A DNA stretch of 64,000 bases, taken from positions 40,973-104,972 of the forward strand of contig JAWWNJ010000279.1 in assembly GCA_037176885.1 (NCBI GenBank), in the 5' to 3' direction. Both the position numbers and the translations under genes were made by a program. Under the pieces are notes generated by a model that did not search any database, was not told the origin of the DNA, and saw only the letters and a list, made by a program, of their open reading frames with translations. The stretch is from Favolaschia claudopus. Its lineage: Eukaryota > Basidiomycota > Agaricomycetes > Agaricales > Mycenaceae. This document shows positions 52,991 through 64,000 of the stretch, in pieces. Position 1 is the first letter of the stretch. Every line of letters starts with the position of its first letter.

Positions 52991-54193
52991 CTTTTTGCTT
53001 GATGGAAGATGTCGGGCTTGGGAGGCTCCGCTCTTGTCGCTTCGTCTACGTCAGCACTTGCGGTCTTGGTCTCTTCAAGCCGGCTGCCTCTTCTCAACTC
53101 ACCCTCCTCAACTGCGCCGGCTGTTTCTGGTCCGAGATTCTCGAAACGGTTACCGCGCTGTACGCATCTGCCAACAGCCTCTCTGGATACGACTTCGCGC
53201 TTGTAGCGAACTATCGAGTGCCTTCGAATCTACCCATGCGACTATCCAGTTGACGAGAACATACGAGCCGCGAGCGAGTCATGCGTGGCGAGTTGCAGGG
53301 AGGATTTGGTTGGTCGATGATTCAACGAGGCGGACGACGTCGCCTTTCAAGTCGATGACGCACCTTGGCGTTTCGCCAAACTGCTGAGACTAAGGGGACA
53401 TTCTTGAGTATGCGGCATGTATTGTCTCACAGGCTGCACTGACCCACCTTGACGCTCGTCCACCCCATGGGATTGAGGTCTGGGTGAGGTTGGAGCGCCG
53501 TTGGACGCGGCCGTCTGAAGAGAATTGACTCCCCACGATCGACGACGCACTGCCGGCGAATATCGTGTTCACGCAAGTATGAGTGGAGATAGAAATAGAA
53601 TTTATTGACTACATCTATGGGCATCGCGACTCCGTGCTACCGAGATTAACGGACGTTGGGAGCGAGTGAGCAGAGATAAGAATGAAGTCCACGTCTGAGG
53701 AAGCGCTGGGTGGCTGGCTGCACGCCTCAGACGTCCGTCCAATGGTCTCGTTGCCGGCGCAACTATAGCTGGCCCCACAAGTGGATCATGCTTACGAACG
53801 CGCCTTCATTCCCGAAATTCTCGTTAGCAAGATAAGAGGGAAAGGTGGATTCGTGCGGCGTACCTCACGCTCGCCTGTCCTCTTAAATGACACTCGCTTC
53901 CCTCACGCTCTTCCGCTGCACCTAACATATTCCATCGATCGCCACTTTCCTCCACCTTCGTGTCGCTGCTGGTGATCGATCACTGAATCCTTGGATAGAA
54001 GTGCCTTGGGAAGCGTGAATCAATCTCGTCGTACAATAAAAGACGAATCATGGAAGGGCGTACCCGTCTACTCCACTGCACCTCGTCCGAGACAGAACCC
54101 CTACATTGGGGGGCGAGAGGGAGCTTTCGAGTGCACGCAAGCGCGAGCGTCGTGGATGGGGGGCTTGTTGAGATTCACGCGAAGACGAGTTTG
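52991..54193. other. degenerate repeat-derived region
   Basis: 53310-53480 resembles 36899-37040 (GACGCACCT..G, CTGCTGAGACT, GGAGCGCCGT.GGACGCGGCC). GAGGAAGCGCTG and CTCGTTAGC near 53700 and 53820 match the relics at 37110-37200. These are probably further pieces of the same decayed transposase family. No intact frame is present. Confidence 0.45.
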
Positions 54194-54345
54194 GTGTGAG
54201 ATGGAGCGCCAGGCCGTCCAACGCGACCGACGTCAAAGAGAAGTAAATCTTCGTAGTCGACGCCCTGACGAGAATGGAGGACAATGGATCGTTTAAGTGG
54301 ATTTGGGGAACTCCGGGATAGGTCGACGAGGAAGCGCTGACCGTT
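54194..54345 (+). repeat. 152-bp boundary segment of the duplication (inverted partner 17604-17755)
   Basis: Adjoins the duplicated block directly in this copy, so this is probably the original arrangement. It resembles the relic at 37030-37140 (GAAGAGAAGTAAATC, GTAGTCGAC, GAGGAAGCGCTGAC), so the boundary lies in a dispersed repeat. Confidence 0.7.
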
Positions 54346-54762
54346 CAGCTGCATGCCTCCGTCCCTTGAATATAGACCTTTGGGGAGGAGGGGGCAAATT
54401 AGATTGGCATGCTGCTATACACAGACATTCGGTTACCGGTGTCAATACCCACCTCCCTTCAAAGTCTCGTTAGCGGAATCGCTTGAATATAGACTCGATG
54501 TACCTCGAGCTCCTTCGTCCTCCCGCATATTCCCTTCTTTCTCCATCTTCTTCCATCTACCTCAGAGTCAAGTCCCCTACGCAGCTCTTTCGGTTCATTC
54601 CACCGCCTTCCTTCCTCAATATGTTTCCACGGACCCGTCCGAATGCACCTCTGTGGCGAGAGTATCTGGATCAATGCTCAAGTAATGGTCGTGATAACTC
54701 GTTCGCACTCATGACTCAGCGAAGCAGCGCTTCGATTCAGCCTGCGGATTAAAAGTCGACGA

Positions 54763-55080
54763 TAACAGAATCTGAAAATGCGCGGAAGGCGCAATAACCT
54801 CAGTCTCCCGCAATGTGGGATGAAAGACTGTATATTAAATACCTGAAAATGCGCGGAAGGCGCAATAACTACACAATGAGTAAGTAAATACAAGTAGGTA
54901 GATAGAAAGAGAACTCACCAGTACTCACCCTCAGTCTCCCGCAATGTGGGATAAAAGACTGAGGGTGGTGGACAGACGAGCGCGGTTTATATGTAAGAAC
55001 AAGGCTGTATGATAAGTATCAGATATCTATCAAGGGCCGGAGCGGCGGGGCGGCTACCCGGAATAATTCATATTCTGACA
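54763..55080 (-). repeat. copia 3' LTR (copy 2)
   Basis: Matches 18947-19264 except for rare substitutions (GGGATAAAAGAC for GGGATGAAAGAC near 54950). It includes the 10-bp CAGTACTCAC addition. Confidence 0.9.
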
Positions 55081-57598
55081 CCCCCACTCGACCCAGGCCG
55101 TAGTCCCATAGATAGACAGAATTTGGAGTGCTTGTCATGAGATAAAGGTTTTGTGAAAATATCGGCCACCATTTCATCTGTAGGATACCACAAGACAATA
55201 CATTCTCCAGTGCGAACCAAGTCATCACGGACAAAATGATATTTTCTTTGTATATGCTGAGTCCTAGCGCGGTATTGTGGATCCTGGGACAGAATAATGG
55301 CAGCTCGATTATCACATCTCAACTCAGTGGGATTTCTCTGATGTTGACCTAGTTCGTCAAAAAAGGATCTTAACCATGCTAGATGTTGTCCTGCATTTGC
55401 AAGTCCAATGTATTCACTCTCAGTAGAAGATAGAGCAACCATGGATTGCCGACGGCTAGACCATCCGATTGCTCCAGAGTTGACAATGAACACATAACCA
55501 GAAGTAGAACGAGATGTATCTCTGTCTCCATTCCAATTGGCATCACTGTATCCCAGAAATTGCATGTCCATGCTAATGTCAGCCCCGTTGTATACAAGTT
55601 CCCAATGACGGGTGCCTTTGAGGTATCGAAGAAGTCGTTTTGCTGCTGCCCAATGAATTCTCTTTGGCTTTGCACTAAATCGACCAAGTACTCCTACACT
55701 GTATGCAAGATCTGGTCGAGTACCTAGCATGGCATACATAGCAGACCCGATTACACTTTGATATGGAACAATAGATCCACCTTCGACAATAGCCATATGG
55801 GTAGTAATGATACTGTCGTCATCAGGGTCATTCTCTGTGAGCGAAGTTCCAGTAGACATAGGCGTGAATACAGGTTTGCAGTCTGTCATGCCATAGCGAG
55901 AAAGGACTTTGTCAATATACTGACGCTGGTTCAGTGCAATGGTGCGCTTCTTACGGTTTCGAACGATCTCGATCCCAAGGAGGTATTTGGCTGGACCTAG
56001 GTCTCGCATCTTAAAAGTAGATGAAAGCATTCTTTTGACTTTGGAAGAGAATTCTTTAGAAGTTGCAGCAACAAGAAGATCATCAACATAGACCACAACA
56101 TAACAAGTCTGTTTGCCTTCTTTATAAACATAAAGGCAGGTCTCTGAATTCAAGCGATGAAATCCGAGTTTTAGAATCTCTGTGTCAAAAGTCCTGTTCC
56201 AAGTTCTCCCAGCTTGTTTAAGACCATACAATGAACGCTTGAGTCGCCAGCAGTGACCTTCTGGAATTTCAACACCATCTGGAGGCATCATGTAGATTTC
56301 TTCCTCCAGTTTACCATTGAGGTAGGCTTGTGAAACATCCAGCTGATCCAGTTCTAAGTCATATTTGGCAGCAAGAGCACAAATGATGCGAACAGACTCA
56401 AGATTGGCAGTGGGCGCAAAAACTTCTTTGTAGTCAACACCTTCTTTCTGAGTATCTCCTCTGGCAACGATTCGGACTTTGTAACGAGCAATTTTGCCTG
56501 TTTCATCCACTTTGACTTTGGGAACCACTTTGGATTTAATAGGCTTGACACCGTCTGGTATGGGAACAACATCATAGACATCATTTGCTCGGAAACCAGC
56601 AAGTTCCTCTTCAAGTCCAGCTTTCCAATGTTCAGCATTAGGACCCTGCAATGCTTCTTGCCAACTAGAAGGGTCAAGAGGGTTCTGAGCTAAAAAGGCT
56701 TCTTCAATAGCATCATCTAGAGAAGCAAGCAAGACTGCCTCTGGAGCATCAGGGACTTCAATGTCTGGTTCGACAGAAGCTTCATTTTCTTTCGCCTGTT
56801 TACGTGCTGCATTCTCTGCATCACGCTGAGCTTTTGACTGATGCTGTGGTCCTTCAGCTATTCTGTCGTACTCAGCAGTGGGATGTTGTGCCCTTGCATG
56901 TGGACGTGTTGACCGCCTAGTAGGTTCCTGTCGTACGCCTGCGACCTTGCGCAATGGTGGAGCTCCCCTATTTGATGGATGGACAATAGACGGCGGATCA
57001 GCCTGACTTAGATTATCCCCCACTGAACCTGGTATCGGGTGAGGCAAAGTGTCCAGTTCACCATCATCGTCATCATCACCATAATATGGGGTAGACCTCT
57101 TCCGCAGTGTCTGAGCAAAATCCTCATATTCTTTCCTAGATGTAGCAGGTGCCTCAAGCTTTGGTTCTATAGGTGAATCAAGTTCCTGGTCATCAAACCG
57201 AACATGCCTAGATGTGATGGTTTCACCATAAGAACCATCTTTGTTGATTACTAGCAAGTCATACGCTTTACTGTTTTCATGGTAGCCAACAAAGATGCAA
57301 CGCTTTGCTTTATCGCCAAATTTCTGCTTGTGACGCTTTTCTTTAGGAATCAGAGGATAAGCTCTACAGCCAAAGGGATGCAGGTGTCGTATGTTTATTG
57401 GACGGTCAAAAAGTTTCTCATGAGGGATCTCAAATTCCTGTGCTGAAGTAGGTGTTCTATTCACAGTATAACCAGCTGCTCGCATTGCTAAGACCCAAAA
57501 TTTACGAGGAAGGCGTGAGGCAATCAACATAGTTGTAGCTCTGGAAACAAGTGTTTGATTCATTCGCTCTGCTACTCCGTTTTGCTCTGGAGTGTAAG
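55068..57598 (-). CDS. copia pol, C-terminal part (copy 2)
   Basis: Same gene piece as 19252-21782: integrase Glu motif TPEQNGVAERMN, acidic linker, reverse transcriptase YVDD, RNase H LSSTESEY. It carries Tyr instead of Phe in the residues before YVDD. The frame is open and runs on into the solo LTR. The 333-bp LTR plus 5-bp duplication (338 bp) disrupts the polyprotein. Confidence 0.9.
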
Positions 57599-57936
57599 TG
57601 TAAGGGCAACCTTTAGGACCCGAGATGTCTCGAGGGTCTAGCGAGGGAGAATCCAAAGTTAATTAAGAAGCTACTAAGAATACATCACAGCGCACCTAGC
57701 GAGGGAGAATCCAAAGAGAAGAAAGGCTGAGGATTCCCACGCTAGGTGCAGTAAACATATAGTAACTAGTTCCCACAAGCTCGGAGCAATCGGCAATGAT
57801 CCCGGGCCAAGTCACATGCCTTACTCCACGATGACATAGGGCTTTGGGGATTTGACGGGAAAGTGGGAAATCTGCAGGAGGCCTGCGTCATAGGTGGCTG
57901 TGTAGTGCCAAAAGAGGGAGTTCCCCTGACAGTAAG
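57594..57936 (-). mobile_element. solo chromovirus LTR in the copia integrase
   Basis: The LTR occupies 57599-57931 (333 bp) between GTAAG duplications (57594-57598 and 57932-57936), the exact site occupied by the full chromovirus in copy 1. Recombination between the two LTRs has removed the interior. Confidence 0.95.
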
Positions 57937-59869
57937 GTGCTGTTGTTTCATGGATGATGCCTAGACGTTTGAATTCTGTTTCCATTTGATGAGACGTGAA
58001 TTCACCACCCCCATCTGTGCGAAAGAATCGAGTCCAGCCCTCACAGAATTCCCAATTAGCAATTTGAGCACGAAAATGAGCCTCAGTAGATTTTCGCCAT
58101 TCTTTGAGTTTTGAATAGACTTGGGATTTCTTTTGGGCAAATAGAATCCACACCTCAGAGGAATGATGATCTATAAGGACCACCCAGTAGCGTATTCCAC
58201 CTGGGCCTTCAGGTGTTACGGGACCACCAACATCAGATGATACAATATCTAAAGGACCACGAGCTTTGGTTTGACTTTTGGAAAATGGTAATTTCTTCAT
58301 TTTCCCAAGAACACAGGGTTCACAGAATTTGGGGATTCCTGTCAAGGATGTAATTTCACCAAGTCGGCCTTTAGCAACAGATTTCTGTAATAGTTGGAAA
58401 TTTGTATGACCAGATATTCGATGAAGATGATTGATATCCATAGCAAATAGTGCATGTGGATCTTCACTCAAAGGAGTATAGACAATGTGGTACAGTCCCT
58501 TCCGATGCTGGGCTTCAATCATTCTTTGCCCTTTTGGGTTTCGAACAATGCAGACATCTGCTTCGAACATGCAATTGTATCCCTTTTTAGCCATTTGTTG
58601 CACTGAGACAAGTGTGATACCAAAGGATGGGACATGTAATGCACGTAGAGAGACATCAGACATCCCTCGCTTTGTTTTGCAAGATAGACGGATGGTTCCA
58701 GTTCCAACTGCATCACAATATGTGTCATTACCAAGCCGCACCCTTTTTGGTGGAGTGAGTACTTTATAAGAACCTGTCTCAAACCATGCCTCATTTGGTG
58801 TCATGGTGGTAGAAGCTCCAGAGTCAATTACCACAGCTTTGGATGAAGGGTTTGCATCACTCAAAAGATAAGCAGACATAGCAGCATAAGATTTCTGGGA
58901 AACAACAGGTACAGCTAAATGTCCATGTTCAGAGTCATCGGAATCAGATTCAGAATCTGTAGTAGCAGAGGCATTTGCCTTGTCACGGCGCTTTCTAGGT
59001 CTCGCTTTCTCAGACTTCTGCTTGTCATTCTTCTTGGAGTCCTTTGATCCCTGCGCTAGATTCTTCAACTGATAGCAGTTATCGGAAGTATGGGATTTGT
59101 TTTGTCCATGTATAAGGCAATGTTTATCGCCCTTGGCAGATGGCTTTCCTTTGCCAGGGTTTGTGGATTCAGCAGCTAGAGCAGTGTCGTCGCTGTTCTC
59201 ACTCTTTGGCAGTTTACCAAGAGTGATCAGGCGAGCACGAGCTTTATCCCAAGTTATGCCTGTACCAAGAGAGGACACAATGTTCCCTTTAATCCCTGTC
59301 CAGTAGCTATCATCTGGTAGAGTGCTGAGCAGAATGAGAGGCTGAAGCTCTGGGGGAAATGGAAATTCCAGGCGTGCAAGCCTATCAAAACAGGTCTTGA
59401 TAGCAGCTACATGAGAAAGAATCTTGTTGCGATCCATGAGCTCTGGTTCGCCTTCAATAACGAGGTTGGTGCTAAAAAGTTCTGCTAGAACACCCATTGC
59501 GGAATCGGCACGATTTTCTGCTTCAAAGCGCTGGCGCAGTTTGGCCCAGAGAATTCCAGCATTAGATTCGTTGACATACTCTGTGCGCAGTTCTGCTGAA
59601 AGAAGCTTCTGAATGACACCTAAAGCACGGCTATTACGTTCGCCAGGGGTATCCTTGAAAGCTACGCCAGCAACAGGAGCTGTGGCAGGCAGAGGAGTAA
59701 CAGCAGCAGCAGCAACAGTGGCATCAGCTGCATTTGCAGCGAGGATAACAGATTCAAGCAGAGTGTAGACTCCCTGTAGGCGCAGTTCCACTGTAGCATT
59801 AACATGAAAAATTGGCCAGTCTTCTGCTCCGGAAAGCTCAGAAGAAGCCGAGTTTGCCGCAGTTGACAT
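57937..59869 (-). CDS. copia gag-pol, N-terminal part (copy 2)
   Basis: The start ATG is at 59869. Gag, zinc knuckle (CLIHGQNKSHTSDNC), protease (VIDSGAST) and integrase core (HRISGHTN, CEPCVLGK, FFRTDGGGEF) are as in copy 1. The leader differs from copy 1 by a 10-bp insertion (TGAGATAACC-like, near 59888), so the in-frame upstream extension seen in copy 1 is not present. Confidence 0.9.
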
Positions 59870-60033
59870 TGTGTGAGAAGTCCGAGGTGAGATAACCAGA
59901 GTCCGAGGGAATTTCGGCAACAGGTTGTGTGATTGATTGATTGATACAAGTCTGTGCTTGTGATGCTTCGAGCTCTGATGAGCGAGCAGGTGAGTCTTCC
60001 AATAGGTATGTCTTCAGAGAGCTAGCGCTCGGT

Positions 60034-60044
60034 GGCCCATAACC
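60034..60044 (-). promoter_or_regulatory. copia primer-binding site (copy 2)
   Basis: GGTTATGGGCC directly after the 5' LTR, as in copy 1. Confidence 0.7.
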
Positions 60045-60352
60045 TAACAGAATCTGAAAATGCGCGGAAGGCGCAATAACCTCAGTCTCCCGCAATGTGG
60101 GATGAAAGACTGTATATTAAATACCTGAAAATGCGCGGAAGGCGCAATAACTACACAATGAGTAAGTAAATACAAGTAGGTAGATAGAAAGAGAACTCAC
60201 CCTCAGTCTCCCGCAATGTGGGATGAAAGACTGAGGGTGGTGGACAGACGAGCGCGGTTTATATGTAAGAACAAGGCTGTATGATAAGTATCAGATATCT
60301 ATCAAGGGCCGGAGCGGCGGGGCGGCTACCCGGAATAATTCATATTCTGACA
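60045..60352 (-). repeat. copia 5' LTR (copy 2), uninterrupted
   Basis: 308 bp. It contains the empty target site (single ATAGAAAG) that the DNA transposon occupies in copy 1. Confidence 0.9.
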
Positions 60353-60357
60353 GACGA

Positions 60358-61074
60358 CGCACCTCGGATTTATACCGAATTGCTGAGACTTGGGAGACCT
60401 CTTCGTCAGCGGCATGTATAGTCCTGCAGGCCGTCTTGACTGGCATTGGCGCTCAAGCGAGAGGGAGCGCCGTCGGACGCGGCCGCCGTCGAAGAGAAGT
60501 AAATCCCTGTAGTCGACACCTTTCCGACATTAAAGTGGATTGGACAGTGTTGGGATGAGTTGCGAGTACGAGGAAGCGCTGACAGTTCAGCTGCATGCCT
60601 CCGTTGCGGACACTTGGTGTATACATTCTATCCCACTAAAATCTCGTTAGCAAACTTTCCGCGATAAGAAGTGGCACGATGCACCTCGTCTCACTTATCA
60701 TACTCTTGCGCGTCCCTTTCCTTACGATCGTCCGGCACCCGCCTCGCTTTCCCTTGGCCACTTGCTCTGCTTTGCGCCGCTTGCCGACCGCACTGGGGGG
60801 CATCGAAATGGATTCGGACGTTGTTGCTGTCGAGTCGCGCGTCTCCCAACATCGTTTGGGTTCTAAGGGATTCGTTTCGGAAGCGTGGTAGTGGTTTGGA
60901 GGATTGGGGGGCTGTGAGGTGAGGAAGCGCGGACGCTTCGCCGTTCCGCTGCAAGCCTCCGTCTTTCGAATATACGCGTTTGGGGGGCCAAGATGTATTG
61001 ACTCTGCTACATATGAACACTTGGTGTATATATCCATTCACTTCGAGTTCCCGTCATAGCAGCCACAGTCATTT
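60358..61074 (-). pseudogene. degenerate transposase-gene relics (copy 2)
   Basis: Same as 36904-37620, with no differences noticed. Confidence 0.45.
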
Positions 61075-61484
61075 TTAGCTTGCAAGATCGCCCAAGGCTT
61101 CCAGCCAGCCGCTCTTAAAGGGGTCGAGCGAGGCTTCCTCTAGCAAGCCTGTATAAAAGGTGTAGGCGTGGTAGATAAAATCTTGAAGATGTTCGAGGGC
61201 GAGAGGAGAAGTGAAGGAACGCAGCGAGTCGAGAAGCTTATGGAAAGCGAAAGTCCACAAACGAGTGATGATGTTGTATTTGGTGGGGATGTTACGGAGG
61301 GATGCGGGAATGCTGGGTGCGAGGGATATTCGAGTAGATTGTGAATGTTCTCTGCAAGTCTGAGAACCCGTTCTCGATTAGCGAAGTATTCCGGTATTTG
61401 GATCGGAGAAGAAACCCAGCCTTTGTGATCCTCGATTTGACGCTTCCACTTTTCCCATTCCTCGTCGTGTTCAGCATCATATAA
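61075..61484 (-). pseudogene. EST1/SMG-type protein fragment (copy 2)
   Basis: Same sequence and same frame break as 37621-38030, so the damage pre-dates the duplication. Confidence 0.55.
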
Positions 61485-61585
61485 AGATCAGAGATGATGC
61501 AGAAACATATTTGCCAGCGGATTTCGGTGTCAGAAGTGCATCTTGAGTGCCTTTGATCTTGAGCAGAACACGACCGAAGTCCTAG

Positions 61586-62030
61586 GTCTCATCTAGTGTA
61601 CATGGCAGGTCAGTTCTGCCGGTCTGCCAGGCAGAACGGCAATTGCCGGATTTCGGCAGAATTGGCAGAACCTAATAAGGAAATTATCCCCGGAGCGCAA
61701 GTGCAGCCAATTTTGGTGCAAAATAACACTAAAGATGCAGTGTGTGGACTCAGTGAAGATATTCTAGACTGTATACCACTCTACATCTGATACCATATTG
61801 CAAGTGGTCGATTTGGTGGAGACCCTTTCTCTCACGTGACATTCGGCGAGCTGCCGCTTACTCGGCTAACCTTTCAGAATTGATCAGGGCTCTCCGGCAT
61901 TCACGGAAGGCATTAGCCGATGGGTTCTGCCAGGTTCTGCCCAAGCTCCTCGAGCTACTGCCGGCAATTGCCAGGTTGGCAGAATTGATGGGCAGAACTC
62001 TGCCATTCTGCCAGTCACACTAGTCTCATC
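61586..62030. mobile_element. hAT-type MITE, target duplication GTCTCATC (copy 2)
   Basis: Second copy of 38132-38576, with the same ends and duplications; the insertion pre-dates the duplication. Confidence 0.85.
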
Positions 62031-62206
62031 CCAGTGCTCTGAGTCTCAAAGTACTCGCAACTCAGAGAAAATGGGCGGAAAACTGAGTTGATCGGAATTT
62101 GTTGGGATGGCACAAAACAGAAGCAATGGAAGTAGAATTCGTTGGGGCGCTTCTGAACAGTCGCATACAGGATAGAACTAGCTGACTGAGTCCCTGTTAG
62201 AGTCGA

Positions 62207-62675
62207 TACAGTTGGATATCTCACAAATGGCATAGGGTCCGTGGACCCCCAAAACCTTATGGATTATGAGCATTATGCATTTCGAACTGGTGGCACGCAG
62301 TGTGACCAGAGTGACCACGTCACGGATTTCACTATATTTGGTAGTTCGGGGGATGCCGGAGGGACCAAATCTCTGAGCGTATATGGTAAATGATCGTAAA
62401 AGTTGCCAGAACGCACACATTTAACCAACATTCAACTCAAATAAGGAGCCATACGATGATTTTTTCTCTAAAACGGTTCAAAAGGTTAGTATTTTGAGCT
62501 AATGTTGGCCAAAACAGGGATTTCAAAATGCATAACGCATACCCAAACCTTATGCATTATGCAAAATCAACAAAATGCATAAAACCCCCGCCTACCAAGT
62601 CGGTGGACCCCCAAACCCTATGCATTATGAGGTTTATGCATTTTGACCTTATGCATTATGAGATATCCAACTGTA
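62207..62675. mobile_element. MITE, ends CAGTTGGATATCTCA, TA duplication (copy 2)
   Basis: Second copy of 38753-39219. It and its left flank carry several 1-2 bp indels relative to copy 1 (near 62183, 62206, 62226, 62255, 62370, 62466), more than the surrounding duplicated DNA. Confidence 0.8.
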
Positions 62676-63075
62676 CTTGCGGTTGCGTGGCAGGAAGGTG
62701 TCGGTGTCACATATGTCACAAGGTGTGACAGAAAGGCGTCGCAAAACTTGAGTTATGGGGCCTTAACATTCAAGGGAAACTCATGCTTAAAAATCTCATA
62801 GGGATAGAAGATTGTATCAACTACAGAGGAAAGATGTAACTAAGGCATGCCGCCCAATATTGACGGCGTAATGAGGTTTCGGAAATGGGTGTCTCAGAAC
62901 CAAAGATACGCAAACTCGTATTCAATCTCTGAGGCACAATGCTTATTTGAGAGCTTCCCTCAACTCAAGGAGGTTCAGAGGAGTTAAAGCTCAACACCAT
63001 TTTTCATTAGAGCAGACAAAGCAAGTACATGTTACACAATAGGTGGAGCACTGACAGATTGAAGGAGAGAGAAAA

Positions 63076-64000
63076 CTACATCATACTATGGCGACCGATA
63101 GCGATGAGAGATTGAGTCAAAAACCAGTAATCAAAAGCTTCTTGGAAGTCGCGAGATTCTCCCTCTGGAACGTAACGAACCTCGGCGAGGCGGAGGGCAT
63201 ATTCAACTGGGAAGCGGATGCTGCGGTGGCAGGTCTGGATATGAAAAGTACCTTCCCTAGCCAAGACATCGCGCTCGGCAACGGTACCGCCAGGAATTCC
63301 ATAACCCTCTCCATGGGTGTTGATAGGGCCCAACTGTTGGGCGATTGAGCTCGGCGTATGAATCAGAGAACAAAGGAAAGACGCACCGAGATACGACCGC
63401 CCGCTGGATCAACAAAGGGCGAGCCTGTAGCAGCCCACGCAAGCATCTGAGAGCGAAAGGCCGGGGAGTCGATGCGGTCTAGGTCAACGATGGAGTGGAA
63501 TGCTCCCTTTGCGGCAGCGAACATCGCAGGACAAGGAGTGCCGATGCCACGCAGGTATCGCTCGATGAGCATGTGGAAGGTGAGAGTGATGTCGCCTGTG
63601 ATACCGCGCAAAGAGTCGAGGAGTTCCGCTGAGTTGGGAGCGTTCACAATGTCGAGAACGGCCAGCAGAGAGTCTGCAGAGCTGATGCGAGAGGTTTCCA
63701 TCACGCTGAAAAACGTGTCTGACCCGCCTTCGAAGTTGCGGATTGCCTGTGGTGAAGAGTTCAGTAAGCAGGTTGAGACGTGAATGAAGACAACTCACCC
63801 AAGGCAGGTTGACCCCGTTTCTGCATGCCAGAAGATACCCCGTGCGGAAAGAGGTGGGCTCCGGTTTGTCGAACGTGTCATTCGCAACGGTAGGCAGATA
63901 AAGCATGTGTACACCGAGGGATTCCGTCATGCGTAGCACGGTCGCGGTAGCGGAACGCTGCAGCCTGAACTAGGATTGAGATTACAAAATAACAAACAGT
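63076..64000 (-). CDS. conserved hypothetical protein, 3' exons (copy 2), cut by window edge
   Basis: Exons corresponding to 39877-39620, 40290-39931 and 40501-40343 are present with the same splice sites and no visible frame damage. The 5' exons lie beyond base 64000. Whether this copy keeps the upstream region lost in copy 1 cannot be seen. Confidence 0.6.

Larger units (their letters stand above)
54758..60357 (-). mobile_element. Ty1/copia retrotransposon, copy 2, interrupted by a solo LTR
   Basis: LTRs at 54763-55080 (318 bp) and 60045-60352 (308 bp), target duplications GACGA at 54758-54762 and 60353-60357. The 10-bp difference between the LTRs is the same as in copy 1. That shows both copies descend from one insertion. 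Confidence 0.95.
54346..64000 (+). repeat. segmental duplication, copy 2
   Basis: Partner of 18530-40546, continuing past the window. It lacks the DNA transposon and has a solo LTR in place of the chromovirus. Confidence 0.9.

Noticed and set aside
1..64000. CRISPR array, bacterial operon or integron-like system
   Set aside because: Introns, LTR elements, a SINE and polymerase III boxes show eukaryotic fungal DNA; no evenly spaced short repeats exist.

Overview
The window looks like repeat-rich nuclear DNA of a mushroom-forming basidiomycete (Agaricomycetes). The evidence is 41-71 bp GT-AG introns, a Tf1/sushi-type chromovirus, Ty1/copia elements, PIF1-like and Ulp1-associated mobile genes of the kinds common in Agaricomycetes, and almost no single-copy host genes. 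No rRNA gene, functional tRNA or CRISPR array is visible. Assignments to families are from motif reading only; no search was run.

Layout. 1-3981 is the 3' part of an old Ty3/gypsy polyprotein, followed directly by a tRNA-derived SINE (3989-4571) with 11-bp target duplications. 4.6-15.4 kb is a patchwork of terminal-inverted-repeat elements (MITEs), a leucine-rich-repeat gene remnant, a small zinc-finger gene, a broken PIF1-like helicase and a fragment that may be Ulp1-like. 15.4-18.5 kb is mostly featureless apart from a 206-bp direct repeat pair.

18.5-41.8 kb is a nested stack. A copia element (18947-36898, minus strand) carries a chromovirus (21783-27704, 333-bp LTRs that look identical) in its integrase, and a 6,775-bp DNA transposon (29955-36729) in its 5' LTR. 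The DNA transposon has 11-bp terminal inverted repeats, an 8-bp target duplication, and one intron-rich reading frame of about 1,938 codons joining an Ulp1-type cysteine protease to an RNase-H-like transposase. Beyond it lie relics of transposase and EST1-like genes, two MITEs and a conserved hypothetical gene (39620-41837).

42.2-52.5 kb holds a truncated second chromovirus, a hAT-type MITE, an HMG-box gene split by another 8-bp-TSD MITE, and a near-empty stretch with one perfect 23-bp hairpin. 52.5-54.2 kb carries remains of a Plavaka-like transposase gene.

54.2-64.0 kb is a second copy of the 18.5-40.5 kb region. It has the same copia insertion, target duplication and flanks, but only a solo chromovirus LTR and an empty site for the DNA transposon. 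Reading the two copies against each other gives an order of events: copia insertion, chromovirus insertion, duplication, then LTR-LTR recombination in copy 2 and DNA-transposon insertion in copy 1.
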